64,000 nucleotides of DNA from assembly GCA_050746185.1 (NCBI GenBank), contig JBOGLA010000003.1, positions 1 to 64,000 of the forward strand, in the 5' to 3' direction. This stretch comes from PALSA-188 sp050746185. GTDB taxonomy: Bacteria; Acidobacteriota; Terriglobia; Terriglobales; Acidobacteriaceae. The translations under genes and the position numbers were made by a program. The notes below the pieces were generated by a model. It was not told where the DNA came from, did no database searches, and worked only from the letters and a program-made list of their open reading frames with translations. Positions 26,213-33,995 of the stretch are shown in pieces. How positions within the stretch are numbered: position 1 is the first letter of the stretch; every line of letters starts with the position of its first letter.

Positions 26213-27166
26213 ATGCCCAACGTCCACGAAGACATCGTCACCATTCGAGGCTTGACCAAGCGCTACGCCGGCAAGGTTCCGGTCGAAGCGGTGCGCAATA
26301 TAGACCTGACCGTCCGAAAGGGAGAACTCTTCGGCCTGCTGGGCCCGAACGGGGCAGGCAAAAGCACCACGATCAGTGTTTGCACCACGCGTACTCTTCC
26401 GACCTCAGGAACCGTGCGGATCGCCGGATTGAACGTCGTCGAGACTCCAGCACACGCGCGCAAGCACATGGGCGTGGTCCCTCAATACAACACGCTGGAT
26501 CGCCAGTGCACGGTTTGGGAGAACTTATATTTTCATTGCCGCTACTTCGGTTTTCCTTCCGCAGCGGCATCAAAACGCGCCGCCGAACTGCTCGAAACGT
26601 TCCGGCTTACTGAGCGCTCGAAGTCGTTTGTCCGCGAACTGTCCGGGGGACTGGCGCAGCGCGTGCAGATTGCGCGCGCCATCGCCCATCAGCCCGAGAT
26701 TCTGTTTCTCGACGAACCGAGCGCGGGCCTCGATCCTCAGAGCCGCCTCGCGTTGTGGGACAGCATCCGTCATCTTCTTGCCGGCGGCATCACCATCCTC
26801 TTGACCACGCATTACATGGAAGAGGCGGATGAACTTTGCGATCGCGTGGCGATTATTGATCACGGCAAAATTCTGGTCTGCGATACTCCGGCGAATCTGA
26901 AGAGCGGCGTCGGCGCGCAAAAAGTGATCAACCTGCACCTTCAGAGCGCGAGCGATTCCCTGTTTCAGCGAAGCCTCGCCGAACTGGCCGGAGTAAAGAA
27001 CGTGGAAAGTACGCAAGAGGGGGTTCGCATATTTGTGGATAATCTCGACGGCCTGCTGCCACGAATTATCGAAGTAACCGGGCCGCGTTTGAAAGACATT
27101 TCAATCAGCGAAACCACGCTCGAAACCGTATTCATCAAGCTTACCGGGAGAGATTTGCGTGAGTGA
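26213..27166 (+). CDS. ABC transporter ATP-binding protein (DrrA/NodI-like)
   Basis: A 317-residue nucleotide-binding protein started at ATG 26213 (MPNVHEDIVTIRGLTKRYAG); the open frame upstream lies in repeat-rich non-coding DNA. Walker A is GPNGAGKSTT, the Q-loop VVPQYNTLD, the signature LSGGLAQRVQIA, Walker B ILFLDEPSAGLDPQS and the switch HYMEEADELCD. The C-terminal domain ends SETTLETVFIKLTGRDLRE, as is typical of daunorubicin-resistance-type ATPases. It overlaps the permease gene at 27159, forming a two-gene exporter; the substrate is unknown. Confidence 0.92.
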   Translation: MPNVHEDIVTIRGLTKRYAGKVPVEAVRNIDLTVRKGELFGLLGPNGAGKSTTISVCTTRTLPTSGTVRIAGLNVVETPAHARKHMGVVPQYNTLDRQCTVWENLYFHCRYFGFPSAAASKRAAELLETFRLTERSKSFVRELSGGLAQRVQIARAIAHQPEILFLDEPSAGLDPQSRLALWDSIRHLLAGGITILLTTHYMEEADELCDRVAIIDHGKILVCDTPANLKSGVGAQKVINLHLQSASDSLFQRSLAELAGVKNVESTQEGVRIFVDNLDGLLPRIIEVTGPRLKDISISETTLETVFIKLTGRDLRE

Positions 27167-27959
27167 TTCCATTCTTTACGCCCGTGCATTCTGGGGATTG
27201 ATGGTTCGCGATGTTTCCGTCCTGCGGCGGGAGTTCATTGCTTTCATGGTGCGGACCGTCATGAACCCCCTGATGTTTGTTTTTGTGTTTACCTATCTTT
27301 TTCCAAAAATGGGACAGGATTTCCAAAGCTCGCGCGGCTTAAGTTTCGGAACCTTGATTCTGCCAGGGCTTATTGCCGTCGCAATTTTTGTTCAGGGAAT
27401 CATGGGCGTGGCGCTGCCTCTTTCCTTCGAAATCGGCGCTACACGCGAAATTGAAGATCGAGTAATGTCTCCTCTGCCGGTTAGCATGGTCGCGGTCGAA
27501 AAGATCGTGTTCAGCGCCCTTCAAAGCGTCGTTGCAGCCATCGTCGTGTTCCCCATGATCTACTTTATTCCGGCTACGCCCGTTCACGTTCACGTGAATA
27601 GCTGGCTGGTATTGATCGGCAACATTCTCTTGGCAAGTCTGGCCTCGGGCGCGGTCGGTCTCACCATAGGAACTATTGTGAAGCCGCAACACATATCCTT
27701 GATGTTCGGAATCGTAGTGGTTCCAATTACTTTTTTTGGCTGCGTCTACTACCCCTGGGGAGCGCTGCACAACATTCGCTGGCTGCAAATCGCCGTATTG
27801 ATCAATCCTCTGGTTTACATGAGCGAGGGTCTGCGCATCGCGCTCACTCCGGAAGCCCCGCACATGCCGGTATGGGCCACATTATCGGCATTGCTCCTAT
27901 GCGTAGGATTGCTTGGATATACCGGGATCCGGGGCTTTTTGAATCGCGTTCTAAGTTAG
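27159..27959 (+). CDS. ABC-2 type transporter permease
   Basis: A 266-residue permease with six membrane helices, starting at a GTG that overlaps the end of the ATPase gene by 8 bases. Landmarks are REFIAFMVRTVMNPLMFVFVF (helix 1), FGTLILPGLIAVAIFVQGIM, the coupling region EIGATREIEDRVMSPLPVSM, and PITFFGCVYYPWGAL before the last helices, all typical of DrrB/NodJ-type permeases. It works with the upstream ATPase as an exporter. The 27960-28116 spacer holds a GTTAAG/CTTAAC inverted repeat (28058-28085) but no gene. Confidence 0.92.
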   Translation: MSDSILYARAFWGLMVRDVSVLRREFIAFMVRTVMNPLMFVFVFTYLFPKMGQDFQSSRGLSFGTLILPGLIAVAIFVQGIMGVALPLSFEIGATREIEDRVMSPLPVSMVAVEKIVFSALQSVVAAIVVFPMIYFIPATPVHVHVNSWLVLIGNILLASLASGAVGLTIGTIVKPQHISLMFGIVVVPITFFGCVYYPWGALHNIRWLQIAVLINPLVYMSEGLRIALTPEAPHMPVWATLSALLLCVGLLGYTGIRGFLNRVLS

Positions 27960-28116
27960 GCGGCCGCTCTTTAATGATTTCCTCAGTGCGCCTTCGTGCT
28001 TTTTGTGGTTAAACAAGAAACCCAACTGGAAAGAAAGCTCCATTTCGTTGACGTGCGCAAGTTAAGATGGCTTCGCTCGCTTAACCTTTTCTCATTGGCT
28101 TCGTCCAAAGGTAAAT

Positions 28117-30186
28117 ATGACTCTAGCTCTCACGTTCAGGTGCTGCGCGATCTTCTTCACTCTTTGTCTCGCCGCTCTCACCGCCGGACAATCCGACGCG
28201 ACAAAAGTCGCTGAAGCGCCTGCCTTCCCCTACACGCCGGGCCTCGATGTCAAGTCCATGGACAAGTCCGCCAATCCTTGTGTTGACTTCTATCAATATT
28301 CGTGTGGCGGGTGGAAAAAGAACAATCCCATTCCGCCCGACCAGACTTCTTGGAGCGTGTACGCCAAGCTTTATCAGGATAACTTGAATTTCTTGCGCGG
28401 CGTTCTGGAGGAGGCCGCAGCAAACAGGGCCTCGCATGATGCCGTTACCCAGAAAATCGGCGCATTCTATGGCGCCTGCATGGATGAGGCAGAGGTCGAA
28501 AAACGAGGTTTGGCCCCGATTCAACCCGATCTCGACTCTATTGCCCAATTGAAATCGCGGGTCGCTCTCGCGTCTCTCATTGCCCGCCTGCAAATGGTTT
28601 ATGGCAACGTCCTCTTTAATCAGGGCTCAACTCAGGATCCCGACGATTCCGAACAGCAGATTGCCGAGCTCGCCCAGGGCGGACTGGGTCTGCCCGACCG
28701 CGATTACTACACCAAGGACGATCCCAAATCAAAAGAGATTCGCCAGCGCTACCTCCAGCATGTGCAGAAAAGTTTTGCAATGCTTGGTGACTCGTCCGAA
28801 ACGGCCACGACGAACGCGGACACTGTGATACGCATGGAAACGGCTCTGGCAAATGCTTCCCTCACCCGTGTGGAACGCCGCGATCCCTACAAACAGAAAC
28901 ACAAAATGACGGTCCCCGGCTTGGAGAAGCTGGCGCCTGATTTCGAATGGAAGTCTTACTACAGGACCTTGCAGTATCCGCAGTTCAAAATTCTCAACGT
29001 CACTGCTCCGGAATTTTTCAAGAGAGTCAACACAGAAATCAGCGCCGAACCGCTCGACAATTGGAAGGTATATTTGCGCTTTCACGTCGTTAATTCTGCT
29101 TCTCCTTATCTCTCCTCACCGTTTGTTCAGGAAAATTTCGAGTTTTACCGCCAATACCTGCGCGGCGCCAAGGAAATGCAGCCGCGCTGGAAGCGTTGTG
29201 TGCAGTACACCGACCGCGACCTGGGAGAAGCCCTCGGCCAGGTTTATGTCCGCAAAGTATTCTCTCCTGAGTTGAAGGCGAGCACTCTTGACATGGTGCA
29301 GCGCATTGAAGCCGCCATGGAACAGCGGATCCAGCATCTTGATTGGATGAGTCCAGAAACCAAGCAGCAGGCGTTGGCAAAACTTCATGCCATTCGCAAC
29401 AAGATCGGCTATCCAGACAAGTGGCGGGATTACAGCTCGGTCACTATCACCCGAAATGACTTCGCCGGCGACGTCTCCCGCGCCACCGAGTTCGAAACCC
29501 GCCGCGACATCAACAAAGTCGGTCAGCCCGTTGACCACGGCGAATGGGACATGACGCCGCCGACTGTGAACGCCTATTACAACGACCAGATGAATGACAT
29601 CAACTTTCCTGCGGGAGTTCTCCAACCTCCGCTTTACGACGCGAAAATGGACGACGCCCCCAACTACGGCAACACCGGCGGCACCATTGGCCATGAACTC
29701 ACTCACGGCTTCGACGACCAGGGCAGCAAATTCGACGCAAAGGGAAATCTAAAAGACTGGTGGACCAAAGATGACGCCCAGAAATTCCAGGCCCGCACCC
29801 AATGCGTTCAGGATCAATATGCGCAATACATTGCGGTGGACGACATTCACGTCAACAGCAAGCTCACGCTCGGCGAAGATGTAGCCGACTTGGGCGGAGA
29901 AATTCTCGCCTACATGGCCTGGAAGGACGCAACCAGAGACAAGAACCTTCAGACTGTAGAGGGCCTCACCCCCGATCAGCGTTTTTTTGTCGGCTTCGCC
30001 CAATGGGCCTGCGCCAATGAGCGTCCGGAAGACATGAGGGTTCGCGCCGCGACTGATCCACACTCCCCGCCGAAATATAGGGTTGATGGTGTAGTGGTCA
30101 ATATGCCGGAATTCGCGAACGCCTTCTCATGCAAGGTTAGCGAGCCGATGGTGAAGCCGTCCGATCAAGTTTGCCGCGTTTGGTGA
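28117..30186 (+). CDS. M13 family metallopeptidase (neprilysin-like)
   Basis: A 689-residue exported zinc endopeptidase. A signal peptide (MTLALTFRCCAIFFTLCLAALTAG) follows an AAAGG ribosome-binding site. The N-terminal M13 domain begins PCVDFYQYSCGGW. The C-terminal catalytic domain holds the substrate-binding VNAYYNDQMNDINFPAGVLQ, the zinc motif HELTHGFDDQG (two histidines and the catalytic glutamate) and the third ligand in GEDVADLGG. The C-terminal tryptophan (CRVW) is a family hallmark. It cleaves oligopeptides outside the cytoplasm. It is apparently a single gene, 53 bases before cmk. Confidence 0.95.
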   Translation: MTLALTFRCCAIFFTLCLAALTAGQSDATKVAEAPAFPYTPGLDVKSMDKSANPCVDFYQYSCGGWKKNNPIPPDQTSWSVYAKLYQDNLNFLRGVLEEAAANRASHDAVTQKIGAFYGACMDEAEVEKRGLAPIQPDLDSIAQLKSRVALASLIARLQMVYGNVLFNQGSTQDPDDSEQQIAELAQGGLGLPDRDYYTKDDPKSKEIRQRYLQHVQKSFAMLGDSSETATTNADTVIRMETALANASLTRVERRDPYKQKHKMTVPGLEKLAPDFEWKSYYRTLQYPQFKILNVTAPEFFKRVNTEISAEPLDNWKVYLRFHVVNSASPYLSSPFVQENFEFYRQYLRGAKEMQPRWKRCVQYTDRDLGEALGQVYVRKVFSPELKASTLDMVQRIEAAMEQRIQHLDWMSPETKQQALAKLHAIRNKIGYPDKWRDYSSVTITRNDFAGDVSRATEFETRRDINKVGQPVDHGEWDMTPPTVNAYYNDQMNDINFPAGVLQPPLYDAKMDDAPNYGNTGGTIGHELTHGFDDQGSKFDAKGNLKDWWTKDDAQKFQARTQCVQDQYAQYIAVDDIHVNSKLTLGEDVADLGGEILAYMAWKDATRDKNLQTVEGLTPDQRFFVGFAQWACANERPEDMRVRAATDPHSPPKYRVDGVVVNMPEFANAFSCKVSEPMVKPSDQVCRVW

Positions 30187-30239
30187 TAGTCCGAGTCCGG
30201 AGCGATTCCGCGCTTGCCGTGTAAAATCGTCCTCATTCG

Positions 30240-30929
30240 ATGACCGATTCGCCGCCTCGCAAACTCATCATCGCCGTGGACGGCCCCGCCGGGGCCGGCA
30301 AGAGCACTATCGCCGCCCGCCTTGCCCGCAAACTCGGCTACATAAATCTCGAAAGCGGCGCAATGTATCGCGCTCTGGCTCTCAAGGCCATTGAGTGGGA
30401 TATTTCGTTTGATGACGAATCTGCCCTGTACAAACTCGCCGAAAACTCCACGATTCAGCTTCAGCCTTCGCTCGGGGGAAACCGCGTGTTTCTCGACAAG
30501 AAAGATGTGACTCTGCGCGTGCGCGAACGCGACGTCACCGAGGGGGCTTCCCGTGTGTCGGTCCACCCCAAAGTCCGTCAATGGATGGTCGCGCACCAAC
30601 GCGAGCTCGGCGCGGGCGGCGGCGTGGTGATGGAAGGCCGCGACATCGGAACCAAAGTCTTCCCCGACGCCGACGTCAAAATATTTCTCGACGCCGACCC
30701 GGTCGTCCGCGAACAGCGGCGGATGCAACAACAAAAGATGCGGGGAGAATTAGCCGAATCTACCGCGGCGGAACTGCGAGACCGCGATCACCGCGATCGC
30801 ACCAGGGCAACGTCTCCGTTAGTTCCCGCCCCCGATGCATTAGTCCTGGACTCAACCAGCATGTCGGAAGACGAAGTTCTGAGACGAGTGGAAGAACTGG
30901 TCCAACAAAAACTCTCTCCTGTCGGGTGA
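30240..30929 (+). CDS. cmk: Cytidylate kinase
   Basis: A 229-residue (d)CMP kinase that makes CDP from CMP and ATP in the cytoplasm. The P-loop is DGPAGAGKST (residues 14-23), then LGYINLESGAMYRALALKA for the nucleotide-monophosphate site, RERDVTEGASRVSVHPKVR, VMEGRDIGTKVFPDADVKIF, and the lid arginines in RDHRDRTRATSPL. Length and order are canonical. A TAAAAT box at 30222-30227 may drive it. rpsA, a frequent neighbour, is absent; downstream is a repeat-filled region. Confidence 0.94.
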   Translation: MTDSPPRKLIIAVDGPAGAGKSTIAARLARKLGYINLESGAMYRALALKAIEWDISFDDESALYKLAENSTIQLQPSLGGNRVFLDKKDVTLRVRERDVTEGASRVSVHPKVRQWMVAHQRELGAGGGVVMEGRDIGTKVFPDADVKIFLDADPVVREQRRMQQQKMRGELAESTAAELRDRDHRDRTRATSPLVPAPDALVLDSTSMSEDEVLRRVEELVQQKLSPVG

Positions 30930-30968
30930 CCAACGTTTGCACGGTTAGTTGTTAGAAGACAGCAAGAC

Positions 30969-31006
30969 GGTGCCCCACATCTGCCCGCTTTTGGCAGATG
31001 TGGGTC
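30969..31006. repeat. Palindromic repeat A, copy 1
   Basis: A hairpin of CCCACATCTGCC and GGCAGATGTGGG around a short loop, beginning GGTGCCCC. Near-identical copies lie at 38174-38210, 39111-39148 and 40800-40836, and a decayed copy at 32752-32788. Confidence 0.85.
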
Positions 31007-31020
31007 TTTGCACAGAGCAT

Positions 31021-31056
31021 GTGGCGCGGACACTCCTGTCCGCGGCCTTCGACTTT
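31021..31056. repeat. Palindromic repeat B, copy 1
   Basis: GTGGCGCGGACACTCCTGTC followed by CGCGGCCTTCGACTTT; the core pairs GCGGACA with TGTCCGC. A second clear copy lies at 38131-38166, and fragments at 39164-39185 and 40855-40885. It sits between elements A and C. Confidence 0.75.
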
Positions 31057-31063
31057 CCGTGCT

Positions 31064-31112
31064 CACGTAGGGACAGCCGCCACCGGCTGTCCAAGCCGAG
31101 CGAAGCTCGGCC
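31064..31112. repeat. Palindromic repeat C, copy 1
   Basis: A 49-base double hairpin: GGACAGCCG pairs with CGGCTGTCC, then GCCGAGC pairs with GCTCGGC. Further copies are at 38015-38063 and 40897-40946 in the same orientation and at 49343-49387, 49874-49921 and 50071-50116 in the opposite orientation, two of these inside ubiD. Confidence 0.85.
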
Positions 31113-31117
31113 AGCCT

Positions 31118-31184
31118 GGTGCCCCAGGGCCTGCCCTGAGCTTGTCGAAGGGGTTCGCGCCGTTCTTTGGCGCTAACCTGGGAA
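31118..31184. repeat. REP element D, copy 1, with nested insertion
   Basis: The REP hairpin (GGTGCCCCAGG ... TTCGCGCC ... GGCGCTAACCTGGGAA) is split by about 25 foreign bases at 31129-31153 (GCCTGCCCTGAGCTTGTCGA, then AGGGG). A tail CCTGAGGGGTGTGCGGTTTT at 31201-31220 matches the sequence in front of the RAYT gene. Confidence 0.7.
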
Positions 31185-31516
31185 TCCTATGCTTTCGGCC
31201 CTGAGGGGTGTGCGGTTTTTTCAATGGGCGGGTGGCCCTCGATAAGAGAGAAGGCTTTGTCAAGACGTAGTTGTGCAGGGCGGTGCGTGAGCACCGCTTT
31301 TTTGCCGGAGAGGTTGAGGACCAAAGGGCGAGTGGCCTACCTTTGTTTTTGTCGGCATCATTCTAACTGTGGGTGCCCCATCCTTGCGCGATTTTCGCAA
31401 GGGTGGGAATTCGCGCTGCTCGTATCAAGGGATTTTCCGCTTCTGGCGCATCTCGAACATACCGAAACAAACATCGGCGTCGAGATTTGCGTCCCCACTT
31501 TTGCAACCCTCCGCCT
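31185..31516. other. Non-coding spacer with a further hairpin
   Basis: No convincing gene on either strand. At 31371-31410 a hairpin pairs CCTTGCG with CGCAAGG inside a GGGTGCCCCA ... GGTGGGAA context, resembling another intergenic repeat. The DNA between it and the next REP copy shows no coding pattern. Confidence 0.5.
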
Positions 31517-31597
31517 GGTGCCCCAGGTTCGCGGACGCTCTTTGTCCGCTAACCTGGGAATCCTATACTTTCCCTGAGGGGTGTACGGTTTTTCCAT
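31517..31597. repeat. REP element D, copy 2 (upstream of RAYT)
   Basis: GGTGCCCCAGGTTCGCGGAC to GTCCGCTAACCTGGGAA forms a hairpin; a tail with CCTGAGGGGTGTACGG runs directly into the ATG of the RAYT. Its inverted mate (copy 3) ends the RAYT gene. Confidence 0.8.
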
Positions 31598-32133
31598 GGC
31601 GAAACGGTCTGGTACGTTTTCACGAATCCGGGCAGTCCCACTTTCTGACCTTCAGTTGTTATCGCCGCCAGGCGAATTTCACTTCCCCAGATATTTGCAA
31701 TTTGTTCGTTCAGTGTTTGGAGCAGATGCGGCGCCGCTACGCCACGTGCGTCCACGGATATGTGGTGATGCCTGAGCATGTACATCTTCTGGTCAGCGAA
31801 CCGAAGCCAGCCACGCTGGCCGAGGCGATTCACTATCTGAAATTGTCGTCGGCAAAACGAGTGCGAAACCGGACGGGATCATTCTGGCAAAAGCGGTACT
31901 ATGACCGGAATGTCCGGGATGAACGAGAATTCAAAGTTAAGTTACGCTATTTGCATCGCAATCCGGTAAAGCGTGGTCTGGTCAAAGAGCCGGGAGACTG
32001 GCGGTGGAGCAGTTTTCGTCACTACGCATTGAGCGAAATCGGAATCGTCGAGATCGAATCGGAATGGACGGCAAGAGATCGGGAGACGCGAACCGGAGGC
32101 GGGCCGGTGAGAGTGTTCCTCATCCCAGGTTAG
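31596..32133 (+). pseudogene. REP-associated tyrosine transposase (RAYT), probably frameshifted at its start
   Basis: A Y1/IS200-like HUH transposase of the RAYT group, which mobilises REP palindromes. Motifs in order: LVRFHESGQSHFLTFSCYRR, the metal-binding H-x-H in GYVVMPEHVHLLVSEP, the tyrosine region FWQKRYYDRNVRDEREF, YLHRNPVKRGLV, and DWRWSSFRHY. The coding frame is intact from about 31603 to the TAG, but the only suitable ATG (31596) is out of frame with it; a 2-base loss in codon 3 (ATG GCG A..AAC) would explain this. Otherwise a non-standard start is needed. The stop codon lies inside REP copy 3. Confidence 0.75.
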
Positions 32134-32424
32134 CGCCAACAAACGGCGCGAACCTGGGGCACCGGCTATAACGATACGGTCGCCACTTTTTGCGTGCAGA
32201 AGGTGCTGCATAAGGCGCAAATTGTTTAGTTGACCGTTAATCCGTTGCCGAATTTTGGTAGCCTTTCCTACGTAAAGCGCTTCGAACTGTCGACCCCATG
32301 TACGACCAAAAACGTATACACCTGCATCGGTAACGACCCTCTCGAGGTCAACGTCGTAGATCATTCCACGGGCTTTACCGCTACTCAGTCGTATTGGCCG
32401 ACCCCACTCTACTTGAAGTTTCAT
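31942..32424 (-). CDS. GIY-YIG nuclease family protein, C-terminus replaced by REP/RAYT insertion
   Basis: Residues 1-86 are a GIY-YIG nuclease start: VTDAGVYVFGRTWGRQFEALYVGKATKIRQRINGQL, with the two tyrosine motifs GVYVF and LYVGKA and the catalytic arginine region. At residue 87 (near 32164) the frame enters the REP copy and continues antisense to the RAYT gene with residues that no longer resemble the family. The genuine part is therefore 32165-32424 and the rest is accidental. I could not find the missing 3' half on the far side of the insertion. It is likely non-functional, or at best a truncated protein. Confidence 0.6.
   Translation of the reverse strand: MKLQVEWGRPIRLSSGKARGMIYDVDLERVVTDAGVYVFGRTWGRQFEALYVGKATKIRQRINGQLNNLRLMQHLLHAKSGDRIVIAGAPGSRRLLALTWDEEHSHRPASGSRLPISCRPFRFDLDDSDFAQCVVTKTAPPPVSRLFDQTTLYRIAMQIA
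32123..32164. repeat. REP element D, copy 3 (inverted)
   Basis: TCCCAGGTTAGCGCC to GGCGCGAACCTGGGGCACC is the reverse complement of copies 1 and 2, so the RAYT gene lies between inverted REPs. It supplies the RAYT stop codon and marks the breakpoint in the GIY-YIG gene. Confidence 0.8.
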
Positions 32425-32792
32425 CTCGCGGCGCTTCCTGCTAGGAAACTAGGCAGCCCCAGATACTTAGAACGGGAAATTATCTCATGACCTACCGTAG
32501 CGGGAAATGCTCTTCCGATGGGGAATTACGTAAATAGACGCATGCGGGGATCGTTGCGAAGGCCGAAATCAATTTGTCCGTAAACCCGGATCGGCAAGGA
32601 CAACACCACCATCGTCGAAGGAAAAGGGAAGCCGGGTGGCTGTAGATGATCAAGACGTTGTACCTGGCTGGTGGCCCATTCAAGCCCTCTTTTGAGTGGG
32701 GAATTGTCGAATGGCATGAATCTGGCCAGCTGCATCTGTCTTGGTTCGACGGTGTCCCAGATCTTCCCGCCTCTGGCAGATTTCTGCTCGCC
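32425..32792. other. Intergenic region with decayed repeat A
   Basis: No supported gene. A degenerate copy of repeat A is visible at 32752-32788 (GGTGTCCCAGATCTTCCCGC then CTCTGGCAGATTT). A minus-strand stretch around 32530-32660 reads protein-like for a short way but has no start or family and may be a gene remnant. Confidence 0.4.
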
Positions 32793-33707
32793 CTAACTCG
32801 CCCTCACTCCCAGTTCCGGCAATGACACTCCACCCAACTCCTTCATTTCCGCTTCCGTCAGCTTCACTGCCGCCGCTGCGACATTCTCCTCCAGGTGCTC
32901 CACCGATGATGTCCCTGGAATCGGCAGCATCACCAGCGACCGTTGCAGCAGCCATGCCAACGCGATCTGCTTCGGATTGGCCTGGTGTGCCTTTGCGATT
33001 CGCGACAGCGCGTCTCCCGCGACCTTCCCCGCGCCAAGCGGAAACCACGGAATGAACGCAATTCCATTCCGCTCGCAATAATCCAGAACGTGCTCCCACT
33101 CGCGGTCGGCGAAGCTGTAACGGTTCTGCACTGAAACAATCGGCGTAATTTTCCGCGCCCGTTCCACATGCTCCCGCGTAACATTCGAGAGCCCAATCAA
33201 CCGAATCTTGCCCTGGTCGCGCAACTCCGCCAGCGCTTCCACGGATCTGTCAAACGACGTCGCCGGGTCCGGCGTGTGCAACTGATACAAATCAATCCGC
33301 TCCAGTCGCAGCCGCTTCAGGCTGCCTTCAACCGCCTTTCTCAAGTGCGCCGGACTCGCGTCATGGCTCCAGAATCCCGGCCCCGGCCGTACCCATCCAC
33401 CTTTAGTGGCAATCACCACGCCATTGGCATAAGGCGCTAGCGCCTCCGCGATGAGCTCTTCGCTCACATTCGGCCCATACGAGTCCGCCGTATCTATGAA
33501 ATTAACGCCCAGTTCCACGGCCTTGCGCAGCACAGCCAAAGCCCCCGCGCGGTCCTTCGGCGCGCCCCAAACTCCGTCGCCGGTAATCCGCATCGCTCCA
33601 TACCCAAGCCGGTTGACCGTCAATGTGTCATTCGTTATTTTCGCGCCCGTCGTCCTGCCGCCCAGTGAAATCGTTCCCGCCGCGCCTGCCAATATTTGCT
33701 TTGTCAT
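32793..33707 (-). CDS. Aldo/keto reductase
   Basis: A 304-residue NADPH-dependent oxidoreductase of the aldo/keto reductase barrel. The catalytic tetrad is visible: aspartate and tyrosine in FIDTADSYGPNVSEEL, lysine in VVIATKGGW and histidine in LYQLHTPDP. Later come GKIRLIGLSNVTREHVE, VSVQNRYSFADREWE and the cofactor loop LVMLPIPGTSSVEHLEEN. It probably reduces a small aldehyde or ketone; the natural substrate is unknown. It is a single gene. The 33708-33995 spacer contains CTTCGTGTAACTTTGTGTCC and CTTCGTGGTTAAA, a motif echoed at 27988-28013, and no gene. Confidence 0.92.
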   Translation of the reverse strand: MTKQILAGAAGTISLGGRTTGAKITNDTLTVNRLGYGAMRITGDGVWGAPKDRAGALAVLRKAVELGVNFIDTADSYGPNVSEELIAEALAPYANGVVIATKGGWVRPGPGFWSHDASPAHLRKAVEGSLKRLRLERIDLYQLHTPDPATSFDRSVEALAELRDQGKIRLIGLSNVTREHVERARKITPIVSVQNRYSFADREWEHVLDYCERNGIAFIPWFPLGAGKVAGDALSRIAKAHQANPKQIALAWLLQRSLVMLPIPGTSSVEHLEENVAAAAVKLTEAEMKELGGVSLPELGVRAS

Positions 33708-33995
33708 TATTTGATTGTATCGAAAATCCAGAGCCTGTTGACGTCATTTCGCGCTTGCGGGTAATCTCCTGAATTCAATTAACAAAGAACACGAAGTAGC
33801 ACGAACGCTCAATCCCATGGGCTTCCTTCGTGTAACTTTGTGTCCTTCGTGGTTAAATTTGGGCACTATCAGCTTGCGTTGGATATTGCGCAGCGAAAAA
33901 TATGGACACGAGCAACCCTTCACCAGCCGAGTTGCACACGGCCGCCGGGCCCACAAAAAGAACCTTCGCCCGCGCTGTCATCGTCTAACAATCCA

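Noticed and set aside
31369..31595. Open frame upstream of the RAYT domain
   Set aside because: It reads through intergenic hairpins and REP copy 2; no RAYT family residues appear before about 31603.
33840..33995. N-terminal extension of the MsbA-like transporter
   Set aside because: The DNA is a degenerate intergenic motif (CTTCGTG...GTGGTTAAA), and the residues are not family-like.
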